From JBEIQE01 sp040376705 (GTDB taxonomy: Bacteria > Pseudomonadota > Alphaproteobacteria > UBA2400), in contig JBEIQE010000001.1 in the NCBI GenBank assembly GCA_040376705.1, positions 434,001 through 498,000 on the forward strand: a DNA stretch of 64,000 nt. Reading direction: 5' to 3'. The notes under the pieces were generated by a model. It was given only the letters and a program-made list of their open reading frames with translations, was not told the origin of the DNA and did not search any database. The number at the start of each line of letters is the position of its first letter. Position 1 is the stretch's first letter. Positions 41,466-51,228 of this stretch are shown one piece after another. Made by a program: the position numbers and the translations under genes.

Positions 41466-44400
41466 TTAATATCCCTCGATACTTTCGATACCGGGTACAC
41501 CGTAAAGCTCGGCCTGCAGCTCCTGCGACAGGGCGTAATGACCGGGTAACGTAATTTCAACCTCGCGGCTGGAATCGAGATCAATTGTAAAGGCCAGTTT
41601 CTGTTTACCACCCTTGGCAGCCTCTAGCTTATTATGCAGACGAGTAAGGCCTTCGCTACCCGAAAGACGCACCATCACCCCGCTTTGCATACGGTCGAGC
41701 AGGTCATCCAGCGGCTCGACATTAAAGCAGGTCAGGCGCACGCCCTCGTCCTGTACCTGCACATCAACCGAGGCAATAATCCGGTTACCAACCTCGAGCT
41801 GGTCGCGCTGCATGGCCAATATCTCGGAGAAGACCGTCATCTCATACATGCCATAGCTGTCAGACATCGAGATGAAAGCGAAACGATTGCCCTGCTTGCT
41901 CACGCGCTCCTGCTTGGCAAGAATAACACCCGCCACCCTGAAGCGCGTCATGCTGGCGCCACGCGCCTTATTAGCCAGACCGGTCGAGCCCACTACCTGC
42001 AAGCGGTTCAGGATACTGCGGTGCTGATCGAGCGGATGAGCCGAGAGGAAGAAGCCAATAGCCGAGAATTCTTCCTGCAGCTTGGTCATGGCATCCCAAG
42101 GCTGTATTTTGGGGAGCGCCGGTGCTGGCGCATCTTCAGCCGAACCGAAAAGGCTTACCTGCCCGCTCTGCTTTTCGGCCTGCGTGCTCTGGCCATAGCT
42201 CATCATCAAATCAAGACTGGCCACCATCTGCGCGCGGTTGGGATTAAGCGTATCGAGCGCACCCGCACGGATAAGGCTTTCGAGCGTCTTGCGGTTAGCG
42301 CCGCGCAAGTCGAGCCGCCGGAATAGCGCAGCCCAGTCCTTGAACGGGCCGGTCGCATCGCGGTCTTTGGCCATATCCGCCATCGCCTGTGCGCCCACGC
42401 CCTTAAGCGCACCTAAGGCATAGCGCACGGCTTTAGTACCATCTGGCAGCTTTTCCACCACAAACTGCGCCTGCGATTTGTTGATGTCAGGCGGCAGCAG
42501 CTTGATTCCCATACGGTCCAGCTCCTGCCGGAACTGACTGAGCTTATCGGTATTACCGATTTCGTAGGTCATGGACGCTGCCATGAATTCGGCCGGGTGA
42601 TGGGTTTTCAGATAAGCGGTCTGATACGCAATCAGGGCGTAAACAGCCGCATGTGATTTATTAAAACCGTAGTCAGCGAACTTGGCGACCTTATCAAAAA
42701 TTTCACCGGCCAGCGCCTTATCGACGCCATTTTTACCCGCACCCTCAACGAAGATTGAGCGCTGCTGCTCCATCTCTTCACGGATTTTCTTACCCATAGC
42801 GCGACGCAACAAGTCAGCACCACCGAGCGAGTAGCCAGCCAGCACCTTGGCCAGCTCCATCACCTGCTCCTGATAGACCATGATGCCATAGGTCTCTTTC
42901 AGTACAGGCTCGAGCTTGGGGTGCATGTAGTCCGGCTTCTGGGTGCCGTTCTTAACTGCAATATAAGCCGGGATATTATCCATCGGCCCCGGACGGTACA
43001 GCGCCACCAGCGCGGTAAGGTCCTCAAGCCGATCAGGCTTCATCTTGCGCAAAACATCGCGCATACCAGCTGATTCAACCTGAAACACACCGGTTACCTC
43101 AGCCCGGCCTAGCAAGCCATAAGTAGGCACATCATCGAGCGGCAGCGTCTGCAGATCAATCTTGATACCATCATTCGCGGCAATCATATCAATCGCACGT
43201 TTGATCACCGAGAGTGTTTTTAGACCCAAGAAGTCGAACTTCACCAGACCGATTTTTTCGCCGTCTTTAAAATTGAACTGCGTGACCGGCATGGTAGAGC
43301 GCGGTTCGCGGTAGAGGGCACAAATCTCTTCAAGTGGCCTGTCGACGATAACCACACCACCCGCATGCGTACCTGCATGGCGGTAAAGACCTTCGAGCTT
43401 CAGGGCAATTTCAACCAATCGTTCATTGGTATCTTCCGACTTGATGAGGTCACGTAGCTGCGATTCACTTTCAATCGCCTGTGCGAGCGTCACAGGATTA
43501 GCAGGATTATTCGGCACCAGTTTACAAAGGCGGTCGACCTGCCCCCATGAAAGGCCCATAACACGCCCCACATCGCGCAGCACAGCGCGCGCCTGCAGCT
43601 TACCATATGTAATGATCTGCGCTACCTTATCGCTACCATAGCGCTGCTGTACATAGTTGATCACCTCGTCGCGGCGGTCCTGACAGAAATCGACGTCGAA
43701 GTCGGGCATGGATACACGTTCGGGATTCAAAAAGCGCTCGAACAGCAGACCAAACCGCATGGGGTCGAGGTCGGTAATCGTAAGTGCCCAAGCAACGACC
43801 GAGCCAGCACCCGAACCACGGCCCGGCCCCACCGGAATGTCATGAGCCTTGGCCCATTTAATGAAGTCAGCCACAATCAGGAAGTAGCCGGGGAACCCCA
43901 TTTTATTGATAACACCCAGCTCGAACGCCAGGCGCTCGCGGTAGATTTTATCATCGGTAATACCGAGCACTTTCATGCGTGCAGCTAAACCCTCTTCGGA
44001 CTGTGCCTGCAGCTCCTGCTCTTCGGTACGGCCCGCCTGTGTGGGGAACGGCGGCAAAATCGGCTTGCCCTTCTTAGGCATATAGGCGCAGCGGCGCGCA
44101 ATCGCGATGGTGTTATCAGCCGCTTCCGGAATATCGGCAAACAGCAGGCGCATTTCGGCAGCAGTTTTAAAACGATGCTCGGCAGTAACTTTGCGGCGGT
44201 TGGTTTCAGCCAGAACGGTGCCTTGTGCAATGCAGAGCAGTGCATCATGGGCCTCGAACATATCTTCGGTCGAAAAGAAGCAATCGTTGGTCGCCACCAA
44301 GGGAATATTGTGTTTATAAGCCAGATCAACCAGCGCGTTCTCAATCTTGTTTTCAATCGAGAGGTTATGGCGCTGCAGCTCAACATAAAGACGGCCGCTA

Positions 44401-44903
44401 AAAGCCCCGTTGAGCATAAGCAAGATTTGCTCGGCTGCCTCACCCTGCCCTTCGGCTATCAGGCGGCCCACAGTACCCATCGGCCCACCTGTAAGGCAAA
44501 TCAACCCTTCAGCATGCGGCAGCAGCTCTTCCAGTTTCATCTGCGGCTCAGCCATAGCGCCACTCTCGAGGAATAATTTACTCGAGAGTTTCATCAGGTT
44601 TTTGTAGCCCTTTTCATTCTGCACCAGCAGAACGATCTGGTCCGGCGCTTTGGCAGGGCCACCACGGTTATCGCCCGGGCGGGTAATGGCAATCTGGCAC
44701 CCGATGATGGGCTGAATACCGCTATCTGCCGCCGCACTGGCAAACTCCAACGCACCAAACAAGTTGTTGGTATCAGTCACTGCCACGGCGGGCATGTCGT
44801 TATTCTTGGCGAGCTTCACCAGATCCTTGGTACGGATCGCACCTTCGGCCAATGAATAGGCCGAATGTACACGTAGGTGGATGAAGCTGTTAATCTCAGG
44901 CAT
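41466..44903 (-). CDS. dnaE: DNA polymerase III alpha subunit
   Basis: Replicative polymerase. 1145 residues: N-terminal PHP domain (HLRVHSAYSLAEGAI), the catalytic palm with GPGRGSGAGS and the aspartate motif PDFDVDF around residue 400, GTHAGGVVI, the fingers block MDNIPAYIAVKNG, YGIMVYQEQVM, the HhH and OB regions and a C-terminal tau-binding part. It is of the DnaE1 type by length and motifs. The start ATG overlaps the lolD stop by 8 bp. The lolC–lolD–dnaE order is standard in alphaproteobacteria. Confidence 0.96.
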   Translation of the reverse strand: MPEINSFIHLRVHSAYSLAEGAIRTKDLVKLAKNNDMPAVAVTDTNNLFGALEFASAAADSGIQPIIGCQIAITRPGDNRGGPAKAPDQIVLLVQNEKGYKNLMKLSSKLFLESGAMAEPQMKLEELLPHAEGLICLTGGPMGTVGRLIAEGQGEAAEQILLMLNGAFSGRLYVELQRHNLSIENKIENALVDLAYKHNIPLVATNDCFFSTEDMFEAHDALLCIAQGTVLAETNRRKVTAEHRFKTAAEMRLLFADIPEAADNTIAIARRCAYMPKKGKPILPPFPTQAGRTEEQELQAQSEEGLAARMKVLGITDDKIYRERLAFELGVINKMGFPGYFLIVADFIKWAKAHDIPVGPGRGSGAGSVVAWALTITDLDPMRFGLLFERFLNPERVSMPDFDVDFCQDRRDEVINYVQQRYGSDKVAQIITYGKLQARAVLRDVGRVMGLSWGQVDRLCKLVPNNPANPVTLAQAIESESQLRDLIKSEDTNERLVEIALKLEGLYRHAGTHAGGVVIVDRPLEEICALYREPRSTMPVTQFNFKDGEKIGLVKFDFLGLKTLSVIKRAIDMIAANDGIKIDLQTLPLDDVPTYGLLGRAEVTGVFQVESAGMRDVLRKMKPDRLEDLTALVALYRPGPMDNIPAYIAVKNGTQKPDYMHPKLEPVLKETYGIMVYQEQVMELAKVLAGYSLGGADLLRRAMGKKIREEMEQQRSIFVEGAGKNGVDKALAGEIFDKVAKFADYGFNKSHAAVYALIAYQTAYLKTHHPAEFMAASMTYEIGNTDKLSQFRQELDRMGIKLLPPDINKSQAQFVVEKLPDGTKAVRYALGALKGVGAQAMADMAKDRDATGPFKDWAALFRRLDLRGANRKTLESLIRAGALDTLNPNRAQMVASLDLMMSYGQSTQAEKQSGQVSLFGSAEDAPAPALPKIQPWDAMTKLQEEFSAIGFFLSAHPLDQHRSILNRLQVVGSTGLANKARGASMTRFRVAGVILAKQERVSKQGNRFAFISMSDSYGMYEMTVFSEILAMQRDQLEVGNRIIASVDVQVQDEGVRLTCFNVEPLDDLLDRMQSGVMVRLSGSEGLTRLHNKLEAAKGGKQKLAFTIDLDSSREVEITLPGHYALSQELQAELYGVPGIESIEGY

Positions 44904-45579
44904 AGGCGACCAGCTTACCTTCGCGCAAAGTGACGATACGGTCCATACGCATCGCGAGGTCGAGATTGTGGGTGGCCACTAGTACGGCCAAGCCTTCAGC
45001 CCGCGTCAAACTCTTGAGCAATTCAAACACACCATCCGCTGTATGCGGATCGAGGTTACCAGTGGGTTCATCCGCAATCAGCAGCTTGGGGCGGTTAGCC
45101 AATGCACGGGCAATCGCTACGCGCTGCTGCTCGCCACCCGAAAGCTTACCCGGGCGATGCTCGGCACGTGCTTCAAGACCAACCGAGCGCAACAGCTCAA
45201 GCGCACGCAGCTTGGCAGTCTGATAGGCCACGCCTGCAATCATCTGCGGGAGTACAATATTCTCAAGGGCTGAGAACTCAGGCAACAGATGATGGAACTG
45301 ATAGACAAATCCGATGTACTGGCGGCGCAGTGCAGTGCGCGCCACATCATCCAGCATCACGGCAGACTTGCCATGAATAAGGATATCACCTGCAGTGGGA
45401 GTATCGAGCAGACCAGCCGCATGCAACAGGGTTGATTTACCGGTACCAGATGGCGCAACCAATGCTACCAGTTCGCCGGGCTGCAGGGCAAAGTCGACAC
45501 TCTTAAGGACTTCGAGTGGCGCACCCTCCTGAGGATAGGAGCGCACGAGGCTGTTGAGAGCAAGCACAGTATTACTCAT
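44896..45579 (-). CDS. lolD: Lipoprotein-releasing ABC transporter ATP-binding protein LolD
   Basis: ATPase that drives lipoprotein release from the inner membrane for sorting to the outer membrane. 227 residues: Walker A APSGTGKST, the LolD-type Q-loop FVYQFHHLLPEFSALENI, signature LSGGEQQRVAIARAL, Walker B LLIADEPTGNLD and H-loop ATHN. The start is ATG 45579, overlapping the lolC stop by 8 bp; the longer frame is inside lolC. Confidence 0.96.
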   Translation of the reverse strand: MSNTVLALNSLVRSYPQEGAPLEVLKSVDFALQPGELVALVAPSGTGKSTLLHAAGLLDTPTAGDILIHGKSAVMLDDVARTALRRQYIGFVYQFHHLLPEFSALENIVLPQMIAGVAYQTAKLRALELLRSVGLEARAEHRPGKLSGGEQQRVAIARALANRPKLLIADEPTGNLDPHTADGVFELLKSLTRAEGLAVLVATHNLDLAMRMDRIVTLREGKLVAYA

Positions 45580-46816
45580 AACGCAGGGCCTCCACCGGAT
45601 CGAGGCGCGCGGCTCTACGTGCCGGCATAATTGTTGCTGTAAGCGAGAAGAAAAGCGCGATAGCCACCACCTGCACCACATCTGAATAAACGACTACTGC
45701 AGGCAACTGGCTGAAGAAGTAAAACTCGGCATCAAACAGTTTGGCATCGGTCATCTTCTGCGCCAGCTGGCGGATGGTCTCGATGTTAGCCGCAAACAGT
45801 ACGCCAATACTGGTGCCGAGTATGGTGCCTACCACACCCAATGAGGCCCCAGTGAGAATGAAGATACGTAAGATCATACCGCGCGTCGCGCCCATGGTCC
45901 GCAAAATGGCAATATCCCTACCCTTGATCTGGACCAGCATATAAAGACTGCAGATAATATTAAACGAGGCAATCGCCGTCATGAGCGAAAGTATCAGGAA
46001 CATGACGTTACGCTCTACCTGCACGACATTGAGGAAAGCGCCGTTCAGGTCCTTCCAGTCGAGAATGCGTACATCCGTACCCGCCCCCGCCTGAATTGCC
46101 GCCTTCACTGCCTCAAGGTTATTCACATCGCTGGTAATGACCTCCAAGTAAGATACGCTCACCGGCATCTGGTAAAACGCCTGTGCGCTTTCAAGCGGCA
46201 TATACACATAGCCGGCATCAAATTCGTACATATCTACATTAAAGATAGCACCAACAGTATAGCTGGCATACCGCGGGGCCGAACCAAAAGCTGTGGCACG
46301 CCCCTGCGGACTGATGAGGGTAATGTTATCGCCCACACGCACACCGAGGTCTGTTGCCAGCCTTGTGCCAATCGCCACCGTTGTATCGCCAAAGGCAGCG
46401 GCATCGCCATACTTCACGCTGGTCGAAAGAATGGGCTTGGTCATGAAATCTTCCGGCTTCATGGCCCTAATCATCACACCACGGGGGCCGCCACGACCGG
46501 TGACCAGCGCCTGCCCGTTAATCATGGGCACGGCGCGGGTTACGCCCGGCAGCTGCCGCACACGCTCGGCCACATCATCATAATTACCGAGATTACCCAT
46601 GCTAGACTGCACAGTAATATGTCCGTTGAGGCCTATGATGCGGTCAAATAACTCGGCCCTGAAACCATTCATTACTGACATGACGATGATAAGTGTGGCC
46701 ACGCCCAGCATAATGCCGAGGAGCGAGAACACGGCAATAACCGAGATGAAGCCCTCGCTTCTGCGTGCACGCAGATATCGCCAGGCCACCATACGTTCGA
46801 ATGGAGAGAAAATCAC
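45572..46816 (-). CDS. lolC: Lipoprotein-releasing system permease LolC/LolE family
   Basis: Inner-membrane partner of LolD. The 414-residue protein has one N-terminal helix (VIAVFSLLGIMLGVATLIIVMSV), a large periplasmic domain to about 265, then three helices (MFLILSLMTAIASFNII and two more) of the FtsX/MacB type. The N-terminal FERMVAWRYLRARR is the LolC/E start. It begins with GTG directly after the proS stop, with AAGGTCG upstream. Alphaproteobacteria carry a single LolC/E-like permease (sometimes called LolF), presumably working as a homodimer. Confidence 0.93.
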   Translation of the reverse strand: MIFSPFERMVAWRYLRARRSEGFISVIAVFSLLGIMLGVATLIIVMSVMNGFRAELFDRIIGLNGHITVQSSMGNLGNYDDVAERVRQLPGVTRAVPMINGQALVTGRGGPRGVMIRAMKPEDFMTKPILSTSVKYGDAAAFGDTTVAIGTRLATDLGVRVGDNITLISPQGRATAFGSAPRYASYTVGAIFNVDMYEFDAGYVYMPLESAQAFYQMPVSVSYLEVITSDVNNLEAVKAAIQAGAGTDVRILDWKDLNGAFLNVVQVERNVMFLILSLMTAIASFNIICSLYMLVQIKGRDIAILRTMGATRGMILRIFILTGASLGVVGTILGTSIGVLFAANIETIRQLAQKMTDAKLFDAEFYFFSQLPAVVVYSDVVQVVAIALFFSLTATIMPARRAARLDPVEALRYE

Positions 46817-48361
46817 TTAGTACGACCTTGCAAAAATGGCCACACAGGTGGCGGGTTTACCGGTAAGCACGCAACTGGCTGGCTTATCACTTTGATCAAA
46901 CGGCAGGCAGCGGATTGTTACACTGAGCGACTTCAGTACTTCGGCCACCGCAGATTCATCGCCGCAGAAACCAGCGCGCACAAAGCCCTGGCCGTTATTA
47001 AAACTCTCATCGCCCGAGCCGCTGAAGTAAGCCTTGAACTCATCGAGTGTTTTGATATCGGCACGTGTACGCGATGTGCGCAGCTCCAGCGCCTCATCAT
47101 ACAGCTTCTGGTGAATGCCCTTGAGTATGCCAGTGAGGTTAGCAGCGAGGTCAACTACCGGCATGATCTCTTTTTTGGCAGCGATATCGATACGACGGGT
47201 AAGTGCAACGCTAGCGCTCTCTACATCACGGGGGCCGATTTCAAGAATGATGGGGGCACCCTTCTTGATCCAGCTCCAGCGCTTTTCCGAGCCTTGCTGA
47301 TCGCGGGTATCGATACGTACACGAACCGACTGGCCTATATAATGCTGCGCGCGGCAGTCTTTGGCCACTTGCTCACAATAGGCCATAACCTTGGCCTTCT
47401 CGGCTTCTTCGCGAATGATGGGAATAATCACAATCTGGCTTGGCGCAATTGCGGGCGGAAGACGCAATCCATCATCGTCCGCATGGCTCATAATCACGGC
47501 GCCAATAAGACGGGTCGAAGCACCCCATGATGTTGTATAGGCAAGCTCAATTTCGCCAGCTTTATTCTGGAATGAAATATTGGCCGCCTTGGCAAAATTC
47601 TGCCCAAGGTAATGCGACGTACCTGCCTGCAGCGCCTTGCCATCCTGCATCATGGCTTCGATACACAAGGTCTTCACTGCACCGGGGAAGCGTTCACCAG
47701 CGGTCTTCTCGCCGCGAATAACCGGCAGCGCCAAAGCCTCTTCAGCATGCTTGGCGTAAACCTCAAGCATGGTCTCGGTCTCAGCCCTCGCTTCAGCTTC
47801 GCTGGCGTGCGCCGTATGCCCTTCCTGCCACAAAAACTCAGATGTACGCAGGAAGATGCGTGTGCGCATTTCCCAGCGTACAACATTGCACCACTGGTTG
47901 ATGAGTACCGGCAGATCGCGATAGCTCTTGATCCAGCGGGCAAAAGCCTCACCGATAATGGTCTCGGAGGTCGGGCGCACGATCAGCGGTTCATCGAGCT
48001 GGCCATCGGGCACTAGTTTGCCATCCTTCTGTATCAGGCGATGGTGCGTAACCACGGCCATTTCCTTGGCGAAGCCCTCTACATGGCTGGCTTCCTTCTC
48101 CAGCAGTGAGAGCGGAATGAACAGCGGGAAGTAAGCGTTCTCATGGCCGGTTTCTTTAAAGCGGCGATCGAGATCATGCGTGATCTGCTCCCACATGCCA
48201 AAGCCCCACGGCTTGATCACCATGCAGCCGCGCACGCCCGACATTTCGGCCATGTCGGCACCTTTAATAACCTGCTGGTACCATTCGGGGTAATTTTCGC
48301 CACGTGTAGGGGTAATCGCCGTCTTGGGCTTGGTTTGTGTTTTTTGGGCCGCAGCAGTCAT
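46817..48361 (-). CDS. proS: Prolyl-tRNA synthetase, archaeal/eukaryote-like (type 3)
   Basis: Charges tRNA-Pro. The 514-residue protein is of the archaeal/eukaryote-like type: N-terminal EWYQQVIKGADMAEMSGVRGCMVIKPWGFGMWE, motif 2 with FLRTSEFLWQEGHTAHA, GTSHYLGQNFAKAA, no bacterial editing insertion, and a C-terminal extension ending in FARSY. In that zinc-type extension Cys residues remain (AGFCGDE, TIRCLPF, ASCVLTGK) but the expected CxxC partner in the last element is Thr, so metal binding may be lost. It sits exactly where alphaproteobacteria usually have the short bacterial proS, before lolC. Confidence 0.94.
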   Translation of the reverse strand: MTAAAQKTQTKPKTAITPTRGENYPEWYQQVIKGADMAEMSGVRGCMVIKPWGFGMWEQITHDLDRRFKETGHENAYFPLFIPLSLLEKEASHVEGFAKEMAVVTHHRLIQKDGKLVPDGQLDEPLIVRPTSETIIGEAFARWIKSYRDLPVLINQWCNVVRWEMRTRIFLRTSEFLWQEGHTAHASEAEARAETETMLEVYAKHAEEALALPVIRGEKTAGERFPGAVKTLCIEAMMQDGKALQAGTSHYLGQNFAKAANISFQNKAGEIELAYTTSWGASTRLIGAVIMSHADDDGLRLPPAIAPSQIVIIPIIREEAEKAKVMAYCEQVAKDCRAQHYIGQSVRVRIDTRDQQGSEKRWSWIKKGAPIILEIGPRDVESASVALTRRIDIAAKKEIMPVVDLAANLTGILKGIHQKLYDEALELRTSRTRADIKTLDEFKAYFSGSGDESFNNGQGFVRAGFCGDESAVAEVLKSLSVTIRCLPFDQSDKPASCVLTGKPATCVAIFARSY

Positions 48362-48433
48362 GGTGAACCTCTCAAAATCTGACCTAAACTAGAGAAGTTC
48401 AGGCGCGGCGTCGAGAGGACAGAATAGCGCTAT

Positions 48434-48868
48434 TTATGGGTTCTTTGACTGCTCACAGGCCTCAACCCAAGCAGCCGGATCGGGATTAACCAGCGGCTCA
48501 CCGTTTACGGTCAGATTGTTCTCATCGTCAACCTCGACCGTGCCAACCATGAGACGCTGGCGGATGAGCTTTTCGGGCATCCCTAACTGCACCGCCAAAT
48601 CGCTGGTAATTTCGATGGTGATTTTACGCAGTAAGCGGTCGGCCAAAGCCTGCTCACGCTGGGCTGCCATAGAGGCAGGGGCTACGGGCTTACCCTCAAC
48701 ATCCACACCGCCTTCATAGGCTGCATCTTCAACCGGAGCGTTGGTTTCGGCCCACTTGCAAACTTCTTCACCGATAAATAGCGACGTATCGCCCACACTG
48801 CGGTTAATACTGCTGGCATGTGCCACAACAGGTAACATCAGCAGCGGAATGAGAAAAAGAAAGCGCAT
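48434..48868 (-). CDS. Hypothetical periplasmic protein
   Basis: A 144-residue protein from ATG 48868, with AGGAG seven bases upstream and a signal peptide (FLFLIPLLMLPVVAHA). The mature part has two or three cysteines (EEVCKWAE, WVEACEQS), which could form a disulfide, and an amphipathic region with LADRLLRKITIEITSDLAVQLGMPEKLI. No family is recognised. It lies between the DUF1467 gene and proS in the same direction and may be part of that transcript. Confidence 0.65.
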   Translation of the reverse strand: MRFLFLIPLLMLPVVAHASSINRSVGDTSLFIGEEVCKWAETNAPVEDAAYEGGVDVEGKPVAPASMAAQREQALADRLLRKITIEITSDLAVQLGMPEKLIRQRLMVGTVEVDDENNLTVNGEPLVNPDPAAWVEACEQSKNP

Positions 48869-48885
48869 TTGAATTCTCCTGTTAC

Positions 48886-49134
48886 CTATAAAGGCATCTG
48901 GCGTGCAGCCTGCCGGAACGATAGAAGGCCTGGCTGACTGGCTATGTAATAGATGATGACCCAAATGACTGCCGTTATCAAGGTGGTGGCGACAAACTTA
49001 CGCAGCAGCTGCGGCGCTGCGGGCGCGCCAATTTGTCCTGTTTCGGGGTCGGTTTTTACGCCCCAGGGCAGCACCGCAAACAGCACGGTCCACCAGACGA
49101 CAAAAAACACAGCTAATCCAGTGACTAAACCCAT
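48886..49134 (-). CDS. DUF1467 family membrane protein
   Basis: An 82-residue protein with two membrane helices, at residues ~3-24 (LVTGLAVFFVVWWTVLFAVLPWG) and ~48-66 (TTLITAVIWVIIYYIA). The FVVWWTVLFAVLPWGV start and the PQLLRK link match DUF1467, a family found next to mce in many alphaproteobacteria. Function is unknown. The ATG overlaps the mce stop by one base. Confidence 0.85.
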   Translation of the reverse strand: MGLVTGLAVFFVVWWTVLFAVLPWGVKTDPETGQIGAPAAPQLLRKFVATTLITAVIWVIIYYIASQPGLLSFRQAARQMPL

Positions 49135-49538
49135 TATACCTGCTCCAGCTCGATGAGGACGCCGCCAAAGTCCTTAGGATGTAAAAACAGCACCGGCTTG
49201 CCATGCGCGCCTATTTTGGGCTGACCATCACCAAGTATACGCGCCCCCTGCCCTAAAAGATGATCCCGCGCGACAAGAATATCCTCAACCTCGTAGCACA
49301 TATGGTGAATGCCGCCGTCTGGCCGCTCAGCCAGAAACTTAGCAATAGGCGACTTATCCCCCAGTGGCTGCAGCAACTCCACCTTGGTATTGGGTAGCTT
49401 TACAAAGACAGTAGTTACGCCGTGCTCAGGTAGATCTACCGGCGCCGAGACCTCAGCCCCCAACGTATCGCGGTAGAGAGCGCTAGCCTTGGCAATATCC
49501 AGCGTAGCAATAGCAACGTGATTGAGGCGACCCAGCAT
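49134..49538 (-). CDS. mce: Methylmalonyl-CoA epimerase
   Basis: Interconverts (S)- and (R)-methylmalonyl-CoA on the propionate route to succinyl-CoA. The 134-residue glyoxalase-fold protein has LNHVAIATLDIAKA, VELLQPLG, GGIHHMCYEVEDI and HPKDFGGVLIELEQV; the His and Glu residues in these blocks are metal ligands in the family. Methylmalonyl-CoA mutase is not in the window. It lies four bases after the RNase J stop. Confidence 0.93.
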   Translation of the reverse strand: MLGRLNHVAIATLDIAKASALYRDTLGAEVSAPVDLPEHGVTTVFVKLPNTKVELLQPLGDKSPIAKFLAERPDGGIHHMCYEVEDILVARDHLLGQGARILGDGQPKIGAHGKPVLFLHPKDFGGVLIELEQV

Positions 49539-49542
49539 GGCT

Positions 49543-51228
49543 TTAAGTCCTCACGATATGAATATCTATAACCGGCTTCTTGTTATGAATTTTATTTACC
49601 GTACGGCGAATGGCAATACGGATGCTCTCTTCAAGCACATCATCCTTCGAGCGGGCGCTATGCGGCAGCTTCTCGAAGGCGTATTCAATAGCGGCCTTAA
49701 TCTCGGCTTCATCATCCAGTAGCGCTTCGCCGGTTGAAAGACCACGTAATGTGAGTTTGGGCCGTGCGATAAGACGGTGTTTTTCATCAAGAACCAGCGT
49801 TGCCAGAACCGAGCCGCCCAACATCATCTTGCGGCGCAAGCGGATGGAGTCTGACTGGTCAGAAACCAGCGCCTTGCCATCCAGCGCCAACCTGCCGGTC
49901 GTAACATTACCCACAATCTCGGTTGCACCGGGCTTGAGGCAAATGACTGAGCCGTTTTCCGGGATAACCACATTAGGTATCTGGCACTTACGCGCAATCT
50001 CGGCATTCGCTTCCTGAAAACGGCGTTCACCATGCACAGGGATAAGAATTTGTGGGCGCAGCCACTGGTACATCTGGGTAATTTCATCAATACCCGGATG
50101 ACCCGAAGCATAAATGCATTCTGGCACACTATCGCGCGTAATAACCTCACGTCCGTTTGCCATAAAACGGTCATGAATCCTGCCAACCGGTACTTCGTTA
50201 CCGGGAATAACACGGGCCGAGAAGATAACGTGATCGCCCTTGTTCAGGTCAATCGAAGGATGCTCACCCGCTGCAATACGGCTGATGGCGGCACGCGGCT
50301 CGCCTTGCGAGCCAGTACAGATAAATACAATCTTGCTACGCGGAATATAGCCCACATCCTCAGGCGATAAAAACTCGGGTAGTCCATCAAAATAGCCAAG
50401 CTCACGGCCAATGACGTTCGATTTCCATAATGAGCGCCCGACCAGTGCAACATCGCGGCCGTTGGCCTTGGCGGCTTCTGCCACCGCGCGGATACGCCCC
50501 AGATTACGCGACATGACCACAACTGCAATACGGTTATCAAGCCGCGCCATCAGTTGCGTCAGGCCATTCTGGACATCAAGTTCCGAGAGGCTAGAGCCCG
50601 GTACATTTGCGTTGGTCGATTCAGAGATACAGGCCAATACACCTTCGCGGCCCATTTCCTGATAAAGCTCTTCCTCATAAGCATTACCGACCAGCGGGTT
50701 CTTATCGAGCTTCCAGTCGCCGGTATGTACCACACGGCCAACCGGCGTCATGATCTCGACCATGCAGGATTCAGGGGTTGAGTGTGTAATACCAACCAAT
50801 TTGCAGGCAAACGGCCCGAGGTGGAATACCTCCCCCGGCTCAACGATACGGATATCAGGCCGCTCGCTGCCTTCGTGTTCGGCCAGATGTGCACGTAAGA
50901 ATGCTGCTGCAAATGCAGTAATATAAATGGGGCAGCGCAGGCGCTTCCAGAGATGGGCAATACCGCCCAAATGGTCTTCATGCGCATGGGTTACAATCAG
51001 GCCAGTCAGGCGATGACGCTGCTTTTCGATATAGCTGGGGTCTGGCACCATCAGCTCAACACCCGCCATATCGCCACCTGCAAAAGAGATGCCGAGGTCG
51101 ACCATCAGCCACTGGCCGTTATACTGGTAGAGGTTAAGGTTGCCACCATACTCACCCGAGCCACCGAGCGAGAGGAAGTAAAGCTCCCCCTGCTTATAGT
51201 CGTTAAAGTCGCTAAATTCGGTCGTCAT
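49543..51228 (-). CDS. rnj: Ribonuclease J
   Basis: 5'-3' exo/endoribonuclease in RNA decay and rRNA maturation; alphaproteobacteria carry one. The 561-residue metallo-beta-lactamase/beta-CASP protein has GGSGEYGGN, the zinc motif HAHEDH at 81-86, HTGDWKLD, the beta-CASP block VVVMSRNLGR, CTGSQGEPRAA, YASGHPG and IPVHGE. The metal-site motif usually reading DSTN appears as ESTN. The ATG overlaps the birA stop by 4 bp. Confidence 0.95.
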   Translation of the reverse strand: MTTEFSDFNDYKQGELYFLSLGGSGEYGGNLNLYQYNGQWLMVDLGISFAGGDMAGVELMVPDPSYIEKQRHRLTGLIVTHAHEDHLGGIAHLWKRLRCPIYITAFAAAFLRAHLAEHEGSERPDIRIVEPGEVFHLGPFACKLVGITHSTPESCMVEIMTPVGRVVHTGDWKLDKNPLVGNAYEEELYQEMGREGVLACISESTNANVPGSSLSELDVQNGLTQLMARLDNRIAVVVMSRNLGRIRAVAEAAKANGRDVALVGRSLWKSNVIGRELGYFDGLPEFLSPEDVGYIPRSKIVFICTGSQGEPRAAISRIAAGEHPSIDLNKGDHVIFSARVIPGNEVPVGRIHDRFMANGREVITRDSVPECIYASGHPGIDEITQMYQWLRPQILIPVHGERRFQEANAEIARKCQIPNVVIPENGSVICLKPGATEIVGNVTTGRLALDGKALVSDQSDSIRLRRKMMLGGSVLATLVLDEKHRLIARPKLTLRGLSTGEALLDDEAEIKAAIEYAFEKLPHSARSKDDVLEESIRIAIRRTVNKIHNKKPVIDIHIVRT

